NCBI GenBank assembly: GCA_017435255.1
Contig: JAFSFI010000001.1
Coordinates: forward strand, 1 to 40,054
Direction: 5' to 3'
DNA from: Bacilli bacterium
Lineage (GTDB): Bacteria > Bacillota_I > Bacilli_A > RF39 > UBA660
Length of the DNA: 40,054 bases
The position numbers and the translations under genes are program-made. This document shows positions 16,547-23,393 of the stretch, in pieces. Position 1 is the first letter of the stretch; every line of letters begins with the position of its first letter. Below the pieces are notes generated by a model that made no database searches, was not told the origin of the DNA, and saw nothing but the letters and a program-made list of their open reading frames with translations.

Positions 16547-17560
16547 TTGATAACATATTTATTCGATTTTGATGGAACTATTTATGATGGTGATTCATCA
16601 ATTGATTTTTTTCTTTTTTGTTTAAAGAAAAATAAAAAAATAATGTTAAATATACCAAAAATAATACTAGCCATAGTGTTATATAAAATTAAGATAATTA
16701 ATAAAACAAAAATGAAAGAAGTATATTTTTCTTTTCTAAAAAAAATCAAAGACATTGATATATTAGTAGAAGAATTTTGGAATCAGAATGATCACAAGAT
16801 AAAAAAATTCTTCCTGCAAAGAAAAAGAAATAAGGATATAATTATATCAGCTTCACCATATTTTTTATTATCTCCAATTTCAAAGAAATATAATGTAAAA
16901 GATTTAATTGCATCAAATGTTGATAAAAATACTGGGAAATTTTTAGAAGAGAATTGTTTAGGAAAAAAGAAAGTAGAGTTTCTCTTTAAAAAATACCCGA
17001 AAATAAAAATAAAAGAGATGTATAGCGATTCTTTAAAAGATGGACCTCTTTTAGAATTAGCTGATAAAGGGTATATCGTGATAAAAGAGGATATTTATCC
17101 CTATGGATCATCCATTAGAAAAACTTTAAAAAAGAAGAAGATAATTAATATGTACAATGATAATCAAGAAATTATTAATTATATTATTGTTGGTATTTTA
17201 ACAGTAATAATTAATTTGATAATAAAATGGTCTTTATTATTTACTATATTTGATGCAAATAATTCTTTTCAACTTCAAACATCGGTAGTTTTATCTTGGA
17301 TTGGTGCAGTGGTCTTTGCTTATATTGCAAATAGAATAATTGTATTTAAAAGTAAAAATAAAAAAGTATTTAAAGAAATTATTTCGTTTTTAAGTTCAAG
17401 AATATTAACTTTATTAGTAGAAATGGGAATAATGTGGTTTTTATTTACATTATTACAATTTGAAGGAGATATGGTTGTTCTTATTTGGACAATATTAGTT
17501 CAAATAATAGTCATTATACTTAATTATATATTTAGTAAGTTATTTGTGTTTAAAAAATAA
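16547..17560 (+). CDS. HAD-IB phosphatase fused to a GtrA-like membrane domain
   Basis: This 337-residue protein begins with a HAD-superfamily phosphatase: nucleophile motif D7-F-D9-G-T11, ISASPYF (S101 and S103, motif II), and a motif IV aspartate pair in YSDSLKDGPLL (D161 and D165). Residues about 207-337 form four membrane helices of the GtrA family (NYIIVGILTVIINL, then FAYIANRIIVFKSK, then NYIFSKLFVFKK), whose members are thought to flip polyprenyl-phosphate sugars. The start codon is a TTG at 16547 with a very strong AGGAGG site that overlaps the previous stop codon. The fusion would dephosphorylate and translocate the lipid-linked pentose made by the preceding UbiA enzyme (inference). 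Confidence 0.85.
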   Translation: MITYLFDFDGTIYDGDSSIDFFLFCLKKNKKIMLNIPKIILAIVLYKIKIINKTKMKEVYFSFLKKIKDIDILVEEFWNQNDHKIKKFFLQRKRNKDIIISASPYFLLSPISKKYNVKDLIASNVDKNTGKFLEENCLGKKKVEFLFKKYPKIKIKEMYSDSLKDGPLLELADKGYIVIKEDIYPYGSSIRKTLKKKKIINMYNDNQEIINYIIVGILTVIINLIIKWSLLFTIFDANNSFQLQTSVVLSWIGAVVFAYIANRIIVFKSKNKKVFKEIISFLSSRILTLLVEMGIMWFLFTLLQFEGDMVVLIWTILVQIIVIILNYIFSKLFVFKK

Positions 17561-17580
17561 ACTTTATATAGTTGAAGTAA

Positions 17581-17680
17581 ACAATAGTAATTAGATAGAC
17601 TAATATTAGATTAGAAGGGGAGATGAAATATGAAAAAAGATTCAATTGCAATTACCGTAATAGTTACTATCATATTACTA
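17581..17680 (+). repeat. Direct repeat, copy A (leader and 5' coding end)
   Basis: The 100 bases match 18926-19025 without gaps. The 49 bases before each ATG differ at only 3 positions, and the first 51 coding bases at about 12. Both copies contain CTAATATTAG and two ATTAGAT words 15 bases apart. Here the repeat leads a TPM-domain gene; the other copy leads lemA. Confidence 0.9.
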
Positions 17681-18592
17681 GTTTTTCCAGTTAATATTTT
17701 TGCTTTAAACCCTGTAGTTGATCCTTTAGTGGCTTTTTTTCCACCGCAGACATTGAAGTTTTATGTAAATGATGCAGCAAATATTTTATCTACTGAAACA
17801 GAAAATTATATAATAGAGAAAAGTACTGAATTAAACAAAGTTGATGGGACACAAATAGTTGTTGTAACAGTACCTAATCTTGGTGGATATAGTATAGAAG
17901 AGTATGCTAATACACTATTTAATTATTGGGGAATAGGAGATAGTGAAAAAAATAATGGACTATTACTTTTGCTAGCTCTTCAAGAAAGAGAATTCAGAGT
18001 AGAGGTGGGGGATGGATTGGGAGGAATTTTGCCCGACGCCAAAACGGGTAGATTTCAGGACGAATACATAATTCCACACTTGAAAAATAACGAGTGGGAT
18101 AAAGGTGTTAAAAATGGATATAATGCATTTTATGCTGAAATAGTAAAACTCAATAATTTAGATTTAGAATATAATAAACCATTCGAAAATCAAAAAAACC
18201 ATAATCGTGATGTTTCTGACCATCTATTAGACAGTTATTTTATTTGGCTTGTATTACCACTTAGTGGAGGCGTTATCGGTTTAATTATAGCACTTTTAAA
18301 AGAGGAAAAAAGGAAATTGCCAACCCAGATATACTTAATTACTTGGTTTATATTATTTTTAATTAGTACAGTATTCGCAAAAGCATTAATTATACTTGAT
18401 GCAATAAATTTGATGATTTTTTTAACTGCACGTTATGGTTATCTGCATGAAACTAAAAATTGGACATCAGGCAATAGTGCAGGTGGCTCGTTTGGAGGAG
18501 GAAGCTCATATTCTAGTGGTAGTTCATCTGGTGGTGGTTCATCTGGAGGTGGTGGAAGATCGTCGGGTGGCGGAAGCTCAAGGCGTTTTTAG
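17630..18592 (+). CDS. TPM-domain (YgcG family) membrane-anchored protein, copy 1
   Basis: The 320-residue protein has a signal peptide (cleavage near IFALNP), a TPM domain at about 40-175 (KFYVNDAANILSTETENYI, YWGIGDSEKNNGLLLLLA, EVGDGLGGILPDAKTGRFQDEYI), two hydrophobic helices at about 205-265 and a low-complexity Gly/Ser tail ending SSRRF. TPM proteins are usually found with LemA; their biochemical role is uncertain. Copy 2 at 19540 is about 80% identical over the TPM domain. The leader and first 17 codons resemble those of lemA at 18975 more than those of copy 2, as if this gene were a fusion of the lemA start and the TPM body after a duplication. Confidence 0.88.
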   Translation: MKKDSIAITVIVTIILLVFPVNIFALNPVVDPLVAFFPPQTLKFYVNDAANILSTETENYIIEKSTELNKVDGTQIVVVTVPNLGGYSIEEYANTLFNYWGIGDSEKNNGLLLLLALQEREFRVEVGDGLGGILPDAKTGRFQDEYIIPHLKNNEWDKGVKNGYNAFYAEIVKLNNLDLEYNKPFENQKNHNRDVSDHLLDSYFIWLVLPLSGGVIGLIIALLKEEKRKLPTQIYLITWFILFLISTVFAKALIILDAINLMIFLTARYGYLHETKNWTSGNSAGGSFGGGSSYSSGSSSGGGSSGGGGRSSGGGSSRRF

Positions 18593-18615
18593 AAAGAATA
18601 AAAAGGAGTGATAAT

Positions 18616-18939
18616 ATGAGTTATAACAAATTAGTAAGAGATAAAATACCAGATATTATTAAGGAAAACGGAGAAAAACCAATAATCAGAATATTAGATG
18701 ACTTTGAGTATAAACTGGAACTCGAAAAAAAACTTTTAGAAGAATATAACGAAGTCTTAGATTCGAATGGAGATTCCAGGTTAGAGGAACTAGCTGATAT
18801 GATAGAAGTTATTTCACATCTTGCCGGTGTAGAAGGTGCTTCTTTAGATAAAGTTGTTGAAATTGCTAATGTAAAAAAAAGTAAACGAGGTGGGTTTCAA
18901 AATAAAATTTATCTAATAGGTGTAGACAATAGTAATTAG
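18616..18939 (+). CDS. MazG-like nucleoside triphosphate pyrophosphohydrolase
   Basis: The 107-residue protein begins SYNKLVRDKIPDIIKENG, the conserved start of a small all-alpha NTP pyrophosphatase family, and carries the metal-binding pattern EEYNEV followed by EELADMIEVISHL. Such enzymes hydrolyse nucleoside triphosphates to monophosphates, often to clear non-canonical nucleotides. AAGGAGTGAT precedes the ATG. Its last codons (DNSN and stop) lie in copy B of the direct repeat. The matching DNA before the first TPM gene still reads NNSN and stop, which suggests that a copy of this gene once stood there too. Confidence 0.85.
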   Translation: MSYNKLVRDKIPDIIKENGEKPIIRILDDFEYKLELEKKLLEEYNEVLDSNGDSRLEELADMIEVISHLAGVEGASLDKVVEIANVKKSKRGGFQNKIYLIGVDNSN

Positions 18940-19025
18940 ATAAACTAATATTAGATTAGAAAGGAAGATGAAATATGAAAAAAGGTTTAATTACAGTTGG
19001 TGTAATAGCTGCTATCATATTATTA
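18926..19025 (+). repeat. Direct repeat, copy B (end of MazG-like gene, leader, start of lemA)
   Basis: This is the partner of 17581-17680. It spans the 3' end of the MazG-like gene, the 35-base gap with the ribosome site, and the first 17 codons of lemA. Confidence 0.9.
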
Positions 19026-19538
19026 GGGGTTATGATGGTTGGAGGAAGTTATAATTCATTAGTTGAATTAGAACAGAATGTTGAGAAAGAATATTCTAAT
19101 GTATCAGTGATGTTAGAGCGTCGTGCTGATTTGATTCCTAACTTAGTTAGTACAGTAAAAGGATATATGGAACATGAGCAAGAAATAATAAATAGTATAA
19201 CTGATGCTAGGGATAACTTATTAAATGCAAAAACACTTGAAGAAAAAGGACAAGCTAATAATGAATTAACTTCAGCGTTAAATGCATTAATGGTTGTTGT
19301 TGAAAATTATCCCGATTTAAAAGCAAACGAAAATTTTATTCAATTAAGTGATGAACTTGCTGGTACAGAAAACAGAATAGCAAATGTAAGACGAGATTAT
19401 AATGATGCAGTTGAAGCATACAATTCTAAAGTAAAAAAATTCCCAACTAATATTTTAGCTGGAATGTTTGGTTTTGAAGAGAAAGAATACTTTGAAGTTG
19501 CTCCTGAAAAAACAGAAGTTCCAGAAGTAGAGTTCTAA
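18975..19538 (+). CDS. LemA family protein
   Basis: The 187-residue protein has one N-terminal membrane helix (about 4-24) and a helical-bundle LemA domain with typical blocks: VELEQNVEKEYSNVSVMLERRADLIPNLV, VKGYMEHEQEII, ELAGTENRIANVRRDYNDAVEAYN and FPTNILAGMFGF. It is anchored with the bundle outside, according to the usual family topology. It is followed after a single base by a TPM-domain gene; the lemA-TPM pair is conserved in many bacteria. The molecular function is not established. Confidence 0.95.
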   Translation: MKKGLITVGVIAAIILLGVMMVGGSYNSLVELEQNVEKEYSNVSVMLERRADLIPNLVSTVKGYMEHEQEIINSITDARDNLLNAKTLEEKGQANNELTSALNALMVVVENYPDLKANENFIQLSDELAGTENRIANVRRDYNDAVEAYNSKVKKFPTNILAGMFGFEEKEYFEVAPEKTEVPEVEF

Positions 19539-19539
19539 T

Positions 19540-20478
19540 ATGAAAAAATATATTGGTTATTTAATAATTGCTCTTTTATTAGTTGTTCCATCTAGTGTTC
19601 TTGCTTTAAATCCTATAGCAGATCCTTTGATTTCTTTTTTTCCACCGGAGACGATGAAATTTTATGTAAATGATACTGCTAATGTATTATCAACTGATAC
19701 AGAAGATTATATTATAAATAAGAGTGCTGATTTAAGTAAAGTAGACGGTACAGAAATAGTAGTAGTAACAGTTCCTAATTTGAATGGTTATAGTATAGAA
19801 GAATATGCTAATACATTGTTTAATTATTGGGAAATTGGTGATAGTGATAAAAACAATGGCCTTTTACTTTTGTTAGCGATCGAAGAAAGAGAATTTAGAG
19901 TAGAAGTAGGAGATGGATTAGGTGGAATATTACCAGATGGTAAAACAGGCAGATTTCAAGATGAATATATAGTCCCATATTTCAAAAATAATGAATGGGA
20001 TAAAGGTATTAAAAATGGTTATGATGCATTTTATTCTGAGATAGTAAAAATGAATAACTTGGACTTAGAGTACACAAATCCTATTGAACAAGAAAATTTA
20101 GATGAATTGTATTCTATTTTGATCATATTTGCTGGAGCTTTAGGTTTTGTTTTAGGTGTTATTGCGGGCGTATCTAAAAAGAATATAAGAAGTAAAATTG
20201 TAAAAATATATTTTATTGCATGGATACTTTTATTTATAGTATCAACTATTTTCTTTTCCATAGGGATTACGCTGTTATTTTTTAATCTTTTAGTATTTGG
20301 ATTTATATTATTTTTAATGAGTTTAAAAAATAGTAGTAGTAGAAGATATAGTAGTAGTTCTTCTAGACGCAGTTCCTCAAGAAGTAGTTCATCACGAAGC
20401 AGTTCCTCAAGAAGTAGTTCATTTAGAAGTTCTGGTGGGGGAAGATCTTCTGGAGGAGGAAGCACTAGAAGGTTTTAA
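19540..20478 (+). CDS. TPM-domain (YgcG family) protein, copy 2, with Ser/Arg-rich tail
   Basis: The 312-residue protein has a signal peptide (to about VLALNP), a TPM domain about 80% identical to copy 1, two membrane helices (about 195-265) and a tail of repeated S-S-S-R units ending GGGSTRRF. Copy 1 instead has a Gly/Ser tail. The start lies one base after the lemA stop with no separate ribosome site, so translation is probably coupled to lemA. An antisense leucine/glutamate-rich frame across the tail is a composition artefact. Confidence 0.9.
   Translation: MKKYIGYLIIALLLVVPSSVLALNPIADPLISFFPPETMKFYVNDTANVLSTDTEDYIINKSADLSKVDGTEIVVVTVPNLNGYSIEEYANTLFNYWEIGDSDKNNGLLLLLAIEEREFRVEVGDGLGGILPDGKTGRFQDEYIVPYFKNNEWDKGIKNGYDAFYSEIVKMNNLDLEYTNPIEQENLDELYSILIIFAGALGFVLGVIAGVSKKNIRSKIVKIYFIAWILLFIVSTIFFSIGITLLFFNLLVFGFILFLMSLKNSSSRRYSSSSSRRSSSRSSSSRSSSSRSSSFRSSGGGRSSGGGSTRRF
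20371..20422 (+). repeat. 30-base tandem repeat in the TPM copy 2 tail
   Basis: Bases 20371-20392 recur exactly at 20401-20422, a 30-base period coding for the Ser/Arg-rich tail. Such a repeat could expand or contract by slippage. Confidence 0.8.
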
Positions 20479-20485
20479 ACAAATA

Positions 20486-20515
20486 AAAACAATCGAATTT
20501 ATCGATTGTTTTTTG
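20486..20515. terminator. Bidirectional terminator between TPM copy 2 and ldh
   Basis: An 11-bp stem (AAAACAATCGA/TCGATTGTTTT) with a 5-base loop has A and T runs on its flanks, so it can serve both converging genes. Confidence 0.85.
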
Positions 20516-20518
20516 CTT

Positions 20519-21430
20519 TTATTCTGTAATACTATCAATAGCATTTTTTAATATATCAATAGAGTTTTGCAATTTATTTTGTTCATCATCTGTTAATTTT
20601 ACGAAGATTCTTCTATCAGCACCATTTTTATTAACAACTGTTGGTCCTCCAACAAAGACATCGTCACCTTTTGAGTATGATGATACAGTTAGTACTAGAT
20701 TTTCATCTCCTAGAATAGCGTTAGTTATTCTTACTAAGCTCATACCAATACCATAACTTGTATTTCCTTTTTTCTCGATTATTTCATATGCTGCGTCTCT
20801 AACATTTGTACAAATTTCATCTAATTCATCATCCGTTAAGAAGTCTCTTATATTTTGGATTCCAATATTTGCATTGCTCCAAGGAACAAATTCGCTGTCT
20901 CCGTGTTCTCCAATTACATACGCATGAACATTTTTTGGATTTATATTGATTTTATTAGCTACTTCGTATCTTAATCTTGCAGTATCAAGGGTAGTACCAC
21001 TTCCTATTACCTTATTTGTATCAAATCCTGAATGCTTCCATGTAATATATGTCATTACATCAACTGGATTAGTAGCAATTATGTAAATACCATCAAATCC
21101 GCTTTTATTGACACTTTCTATGATAGATTTAAATATTTTATTATTTTTATGTATTAAATCCATTCTTGTTTCTCCAACTTCTTGATTAGCTCCAGCTGCT
21201 ATTACAACGATTTTAGCATCTTTGCAATCATCGTAAGTTCCAGCACGAGTAATTAAATTAGATGGAGCAAAAGCTAGTCCGTGGTTTAAGTCCATTGCTT
21301 CTCCAACAGTTTTTTCGTGGTTTAAATCAATAAGGACTAATTCATTAACATATGTTCTCTGGTTTAAAAGTGCATAGGCATAGCTCATCCCTACATTTCC
21401 GCAACCAATTATTACAACTTTATTTTTCAT
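20519..21430 (-). CDS. ldh: L-lactate dehydrogenase
   Basis: The 303-residue cytoplasmic enzyme reduces pyruvate to L-lactate while oxidising NADH. It has the nucleotide-binding motif GCGNVG at 9-14 with D35 for NAD preference, the catalytic H176 in IGEHGDSE with D149, and substrate-binding R152 and R89 (in GETRMDL). Q83 in NQEVGETR marks lactate over malate dehydrogenase, where arginine would be expected. Length is slightly below the usual 310-320. GGAGG lies just upstream of the start. The gene stands alone, with a promoter overlapped by a Rex-like site. Confidence 0.93.
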   Translation of the reverse strand: MKNKVVIIGCGNVGMSYAYALLNQRTYVNELVLIDLNHEKTVGEAMDLNHGLAFAPSNLITRAGTYDDCKDAKIVVIAAGANQEVGETRMDLIHKNNKIFKSIIESVNKSGFDGIYIIATNPVDVMTYITWKHSGFDTNKVIGSGTTLDTARLRYEVANKININPKNVHAYVIGEHGDSEFVPWSNANIGIQNIRDFLTDDELDEICTNVRDAAYEIIEKKGNTSYGIGMSLVRITNAILGDENLVLTVSSYSKGDDVFVGGPTVVNKNGADRRIFVKLTDDEQNKLQNSIDILKNAIDSITE

Positions 21431-21449
21431 AATATCCTCCTATATTGTT

Positions 21450-21477
21450 AGTATACCACAAGTGTAAAATTTTACAA
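21450..21477 (-). promoter_or_regulatory. ldh promoter
   Basis: On the minus strand, TTGTAA (21477-21472), a 16-base spacer and TATACT (21455-21450) preceded by TGG, giving an extended -10. Confidence 0.65.
21460..21477 (-). promoter_or_regulatory. Rex-like redox operator over the ldh promoter
   Basis: The minus-strand 18-mer TTGTAAAATTTTACACTT matches the known Rex consensus TTGTGAAWWWWTTCACAA at 14 of 18 positions and contains a perfect 14-bp palindrome (21463-21476). It covers the -35 box and most of the spacer, where a bound repressor would block polymerase. Rex control of ldh by NADH is known in other Firmicutes; a Rex gene is not in this window. Confidence 0.5.
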
Positions 21478-21505
21478 ACAGCAAGTGTAAATATATGACA
21501 ATAGA

Positions 21506-21534
21506 TTGACACTGATTTTTGAGTATATTATACT
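21506..21534 (+). promoter_or_regulatory. Sigma-A promoter for the gene at 21561
   Basis: TTGACA (21506-21511), a 17-base spacer and TATACT (21529-21534), diverging from the ldh promoter. Confidence 0.8.
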
Positions 21535-21560
21535 ATTAGTAGAATAGGAATGGTGAGAAC

Positions 21561-22199
21561 ATGAACGATGAATATGAATTCTATGAACATTTTGGCAATA
21601 GAAAACCTAGGTTACATGCTGAGTATGAAGATGCTTATAACTCAAGTGTAGCAAGCAGTGGAGTAGCACAACCAACTCCAAAGGAAAATATGACGTTAAC
21701 AAAGGCAAAGACTACATTGATGGCTATAGCTTGTGTTGGGATGATAGCGGTTAGTGCAATTGGAGGAATAGGGATTTCAAATCTTATAGAACAGCGTCAA
21801 AATGATATTGCTGTAGCTCAGTATTTTAAAGAAGAAGGGCTAAATGATGTGCTAAAAGATGCATATTGGAGTACTAATAATGGCAATGGACTTGTACACG
21901 GGTACAACCTTTATACAATATCTGATCATATAATGAGTAGTGAAAACCCTGATATAGTATTGTTTGGTTTTTATAATGCTATAGATACAAATAAGAAAGA
22001 AAATATGGACCAAATAGTATCAATGGTATCATTTGATGGCGTTAGACACGAAAATACTGATGAATATTTTGCTGCGAGAGGTTTTGTTGATAAAGACGGT
22101 AATCCTTCCTTTAAAGTATACGAAGATGTTATGACAGAAAGAGTGTTAGCAGAAAAAACAATACAAGACACTAGTAGTAAGCATGGTATTAGTAGATAG
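21561..22199 (+). CDS. Unrecognised single-pass membrane protein
   Basis: The 212-residue protein is unknown. An acidic, tyrosine-rich N-terminal tail of about 45 residues (NDEYEFYEHFGNRKP) is followed by one hydrophobic helix at about 53-75 (TTLMAIACVGMIAVSAIGGIG) and an outer or soluble domain of about 135 residues without cysteines beyond the helix. The basic residues just before the helix (TLTKAKT) suggest N-inside topology. The ATG at 21561 follows GGTGAG. It is followed after 13 bases by a small gene of unknown role, probably in the same unit. Confidence 0.6.
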   Translation: MNDEYEFYEHFGNRKPRLHAEYEDAYNSSVASSGVAQPTPKENMTLTKAKTTLMAIACVGMIAVSAIGGIGISNLIEQRQNDIAVAQYFKEEGLNDVLKDAYWSTNNGNGLVHGYNLYTISDHIMSSENPDIVLFGFYNAIDTNKKENMDQIVSMVSFDGVRHENTDEYFAARGFVDKDGNPSFKVYEDVMTERVLAEKTIQDTSSKHGISR

Positions 22200-22212
22200 G
22201 AGAAAATAATAT

Positions 22213-22452
22213 ATGAAAGATGTTAAAACAATTGTTCTTGAAGGTAAAGAATACATGGTTGTGGGCGAATTGCAAATAAATGGAATTGAATATATTCATT
22301 TTGCAGAAATAGAAAATCCTCAAAAATTTTGTATCAGGAAAACAGCGGTTATTGATGGAAAAGAAATGATAGTAGGGCTTGATAATAAAGCAGAATTTGA
22401 CATGGCATTACAAGCTTTCTCACAAAAACATATTAAAGATTTAGAAAACTAG
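22213..22452 (+). CDS. Small unrecognised protein
   Basis: The 79-residue protein starts with LEGKEYMVVGELQINGIEYIHFAEI, a short beta-rich pattern seen in small conserved Firmicutes proteins of unknown role. The ribosome site AGGAG overlaps the stop region of the previous gene. Nothing indicates a function. The T-box promoter begins immediately after its stop codon. Confidence 0.6.
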   Translation: MKDVKTIVLEGKEYMVVGELQINGIEYIHFAEIENPQKFCIRKTAVIDGKEMIVGLDNKAEFDMALQAFSQKHIKDLEN

Positions 22453-22480
22453 TTTACAAAATATAAGTTTGTGCTATAAT
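22453..22480 (+). promoter_or_regulatory. Promoter of the glycine T-box operon
   Basis: TTTACA (22453-22458), a 16-base spacer and a perfect TATAAT (22475-22480). Transcription would begin near 22487, leaving a leader of only about 135 bases. Confidence 0.8.
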
Positions 22481-22486
22481 ACTAAA

Positions 22487-22607
22487 TTGTTTATTGATGC
22501 GATGACGGGGTTGGAATCCTATCAGCAATATATAAAAGTGATTCTTCTAGAATAAGTAAGGTGGAACCGCGAAAATATTTCGTCCTTATATTTTCTAGAA
22601 GTTTTTT
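22487..22607 (+). promoter_or_regulatory. T-box riboswitch (glycine) with very short Stem I
   Basis: The conserved T-box AAGGTGGAACCGCG is at 22558-22571 and pairs back with TTTCGTCCTT (22578-22587), giving the antiterminator: AAGG/CCTT, a bulge with TGGA, and GCGAAA/TTTCGT. TGGA would pair with a UCCA 3' end, as expected for tRNA-Gly with discriminator U. Upstream there is room for only one small hairpin (22498-22527: TGCGAT and GGG paired with CCT and ATC-GCA), and its 7-base loop TTGGAAT carries GGA, a glycine codon, at 22513-22515. A classical Stem I of 60-100 bases with distal loops is absent. The operon downstream encodes glycyl-tRNA synthetase, which agrees with the specifier. Confidence 0.88.
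22544..22607 (+). terminator. T-box leader terminator
   Basis: A perfect 9-bp stem, CTTCTAGAA (22544-22552) with TTCTAGAAG (22593-22601), is followed by six T. The arms enclose the antiterminator instead of overlapping it. Confidence 0.75.
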
Positions 22608-22621
22608 AATAGGAGGTACAA

Positions 22622-23392
22622 ATGAGTATAACAATAAGAGGATTAAAACAGTTAAATGCTGATGATTATAGTGCAATAATAATTAGGGAGGGAAAAGAAG
22701 GATTTCGTGTAGATGTTAAAGCGAGCAAAAACTCTCTAGATACTACCAAAAATAATCATTATATATCAGATGAATTACAAAATCTTGATGCTCATCAAGC
22801 AATTATTAATATTGTAGAATATTTTTTAAGGAATAATAAAATTGATTATATTGGCGATAAAAAGATACTTCAGCGTTATGATGGTAAATTTGGTATTGTC
22901 TCAGGCAAAAGAAAATTATATATGCAGGTTTCTGATAAAAAATTAAGTGGTATTCCTAAAATGGTAATGGGAAAATACTTAATGGATAGGGCTGCTTTTT
23001 TTGAAGAATGCAAAGACATACCTTTCTATGAGGCATCAGTTTCTGCAGATCAAACATCATATGTTAAAAGTAGAGGAAATGATGGTGACTTTGTAAGCAT
23101 GACGCTAAAGACTAACGGAGATGGGTTAGCTAATTTTGAAAAGAGATTTCTACAAGAATTTATCTATGACCGATTAACTAATATTGGGGAAGAAGCTAAA
23201 ATAATACACCCATGTGTATTTTATAAAGAATTAGGAACATATGTTGATTTAGGGAAATATCTAGTGTGTGGAGATTTTAGAATGCGATTATATGGTCATG
23301 AATTAAATGGACCAGTAAGAGAAGTTATGAATAGATATAATGATGAAAGAAAACAAGCTAAAAAAATGCAATTAAGAATGGAGGGATTTTAA
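22622..23392 (+). CDS. Unrecognised protein in the glycine T-box operon
   Basis: The 256-residue protein is unknown. It is soluble, with no signal peptide or membrane segment. Visible features are an N-terminal [22 protein letters not shown], a middle [31 protein letters not shown], and a basic C-terminal helix ([21 protein letters not shown]). AGGAGG lies 6 bases before the ATG. It ends one base before glyQS, and the T-box controls both, so its expression follows the charging of tRNA-Gly. A link to translation or glycine use is an inference from that control alone. Confidence 0.7.
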   Translation: MSITIRGLKQLNADDYSAIIIREGKEGFRVDVKASKNSLDTTKNNHYISDELQNLDAHQAIINIVEYFLRNNKIDYIGDKKILQRYDGKFGIVSGKRKLYMQVSDKKLSGIPKMVMGKYLMDRAAFFEECKDIPFYEASVSADQTSYVKSRGNDGDFVSMTLKTNGDGLANFEKRFLQEFIYDRLTNIGEEAKIIHPCVFYKELGTYVDLGKYLVCGDFRMRLYGHELNGPVREVMNRYNDERKQAKKMQLRMEGF

Positions 23393-23393
23393 T

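Noticed and set aside
20031..20465. Minus-strand 144-residue open frame rich in leucine and glutamate
   Set aside because: It is the antisense of the Ser/Arg-rich tail of TPM copy 2; the composition is forced by the repeat and there is no ribosome site.
20519..21430. Malate dehydrogenase
   Set aside because: Q83 sits at the specificity position before GETR, where malate enzymes have arginine.
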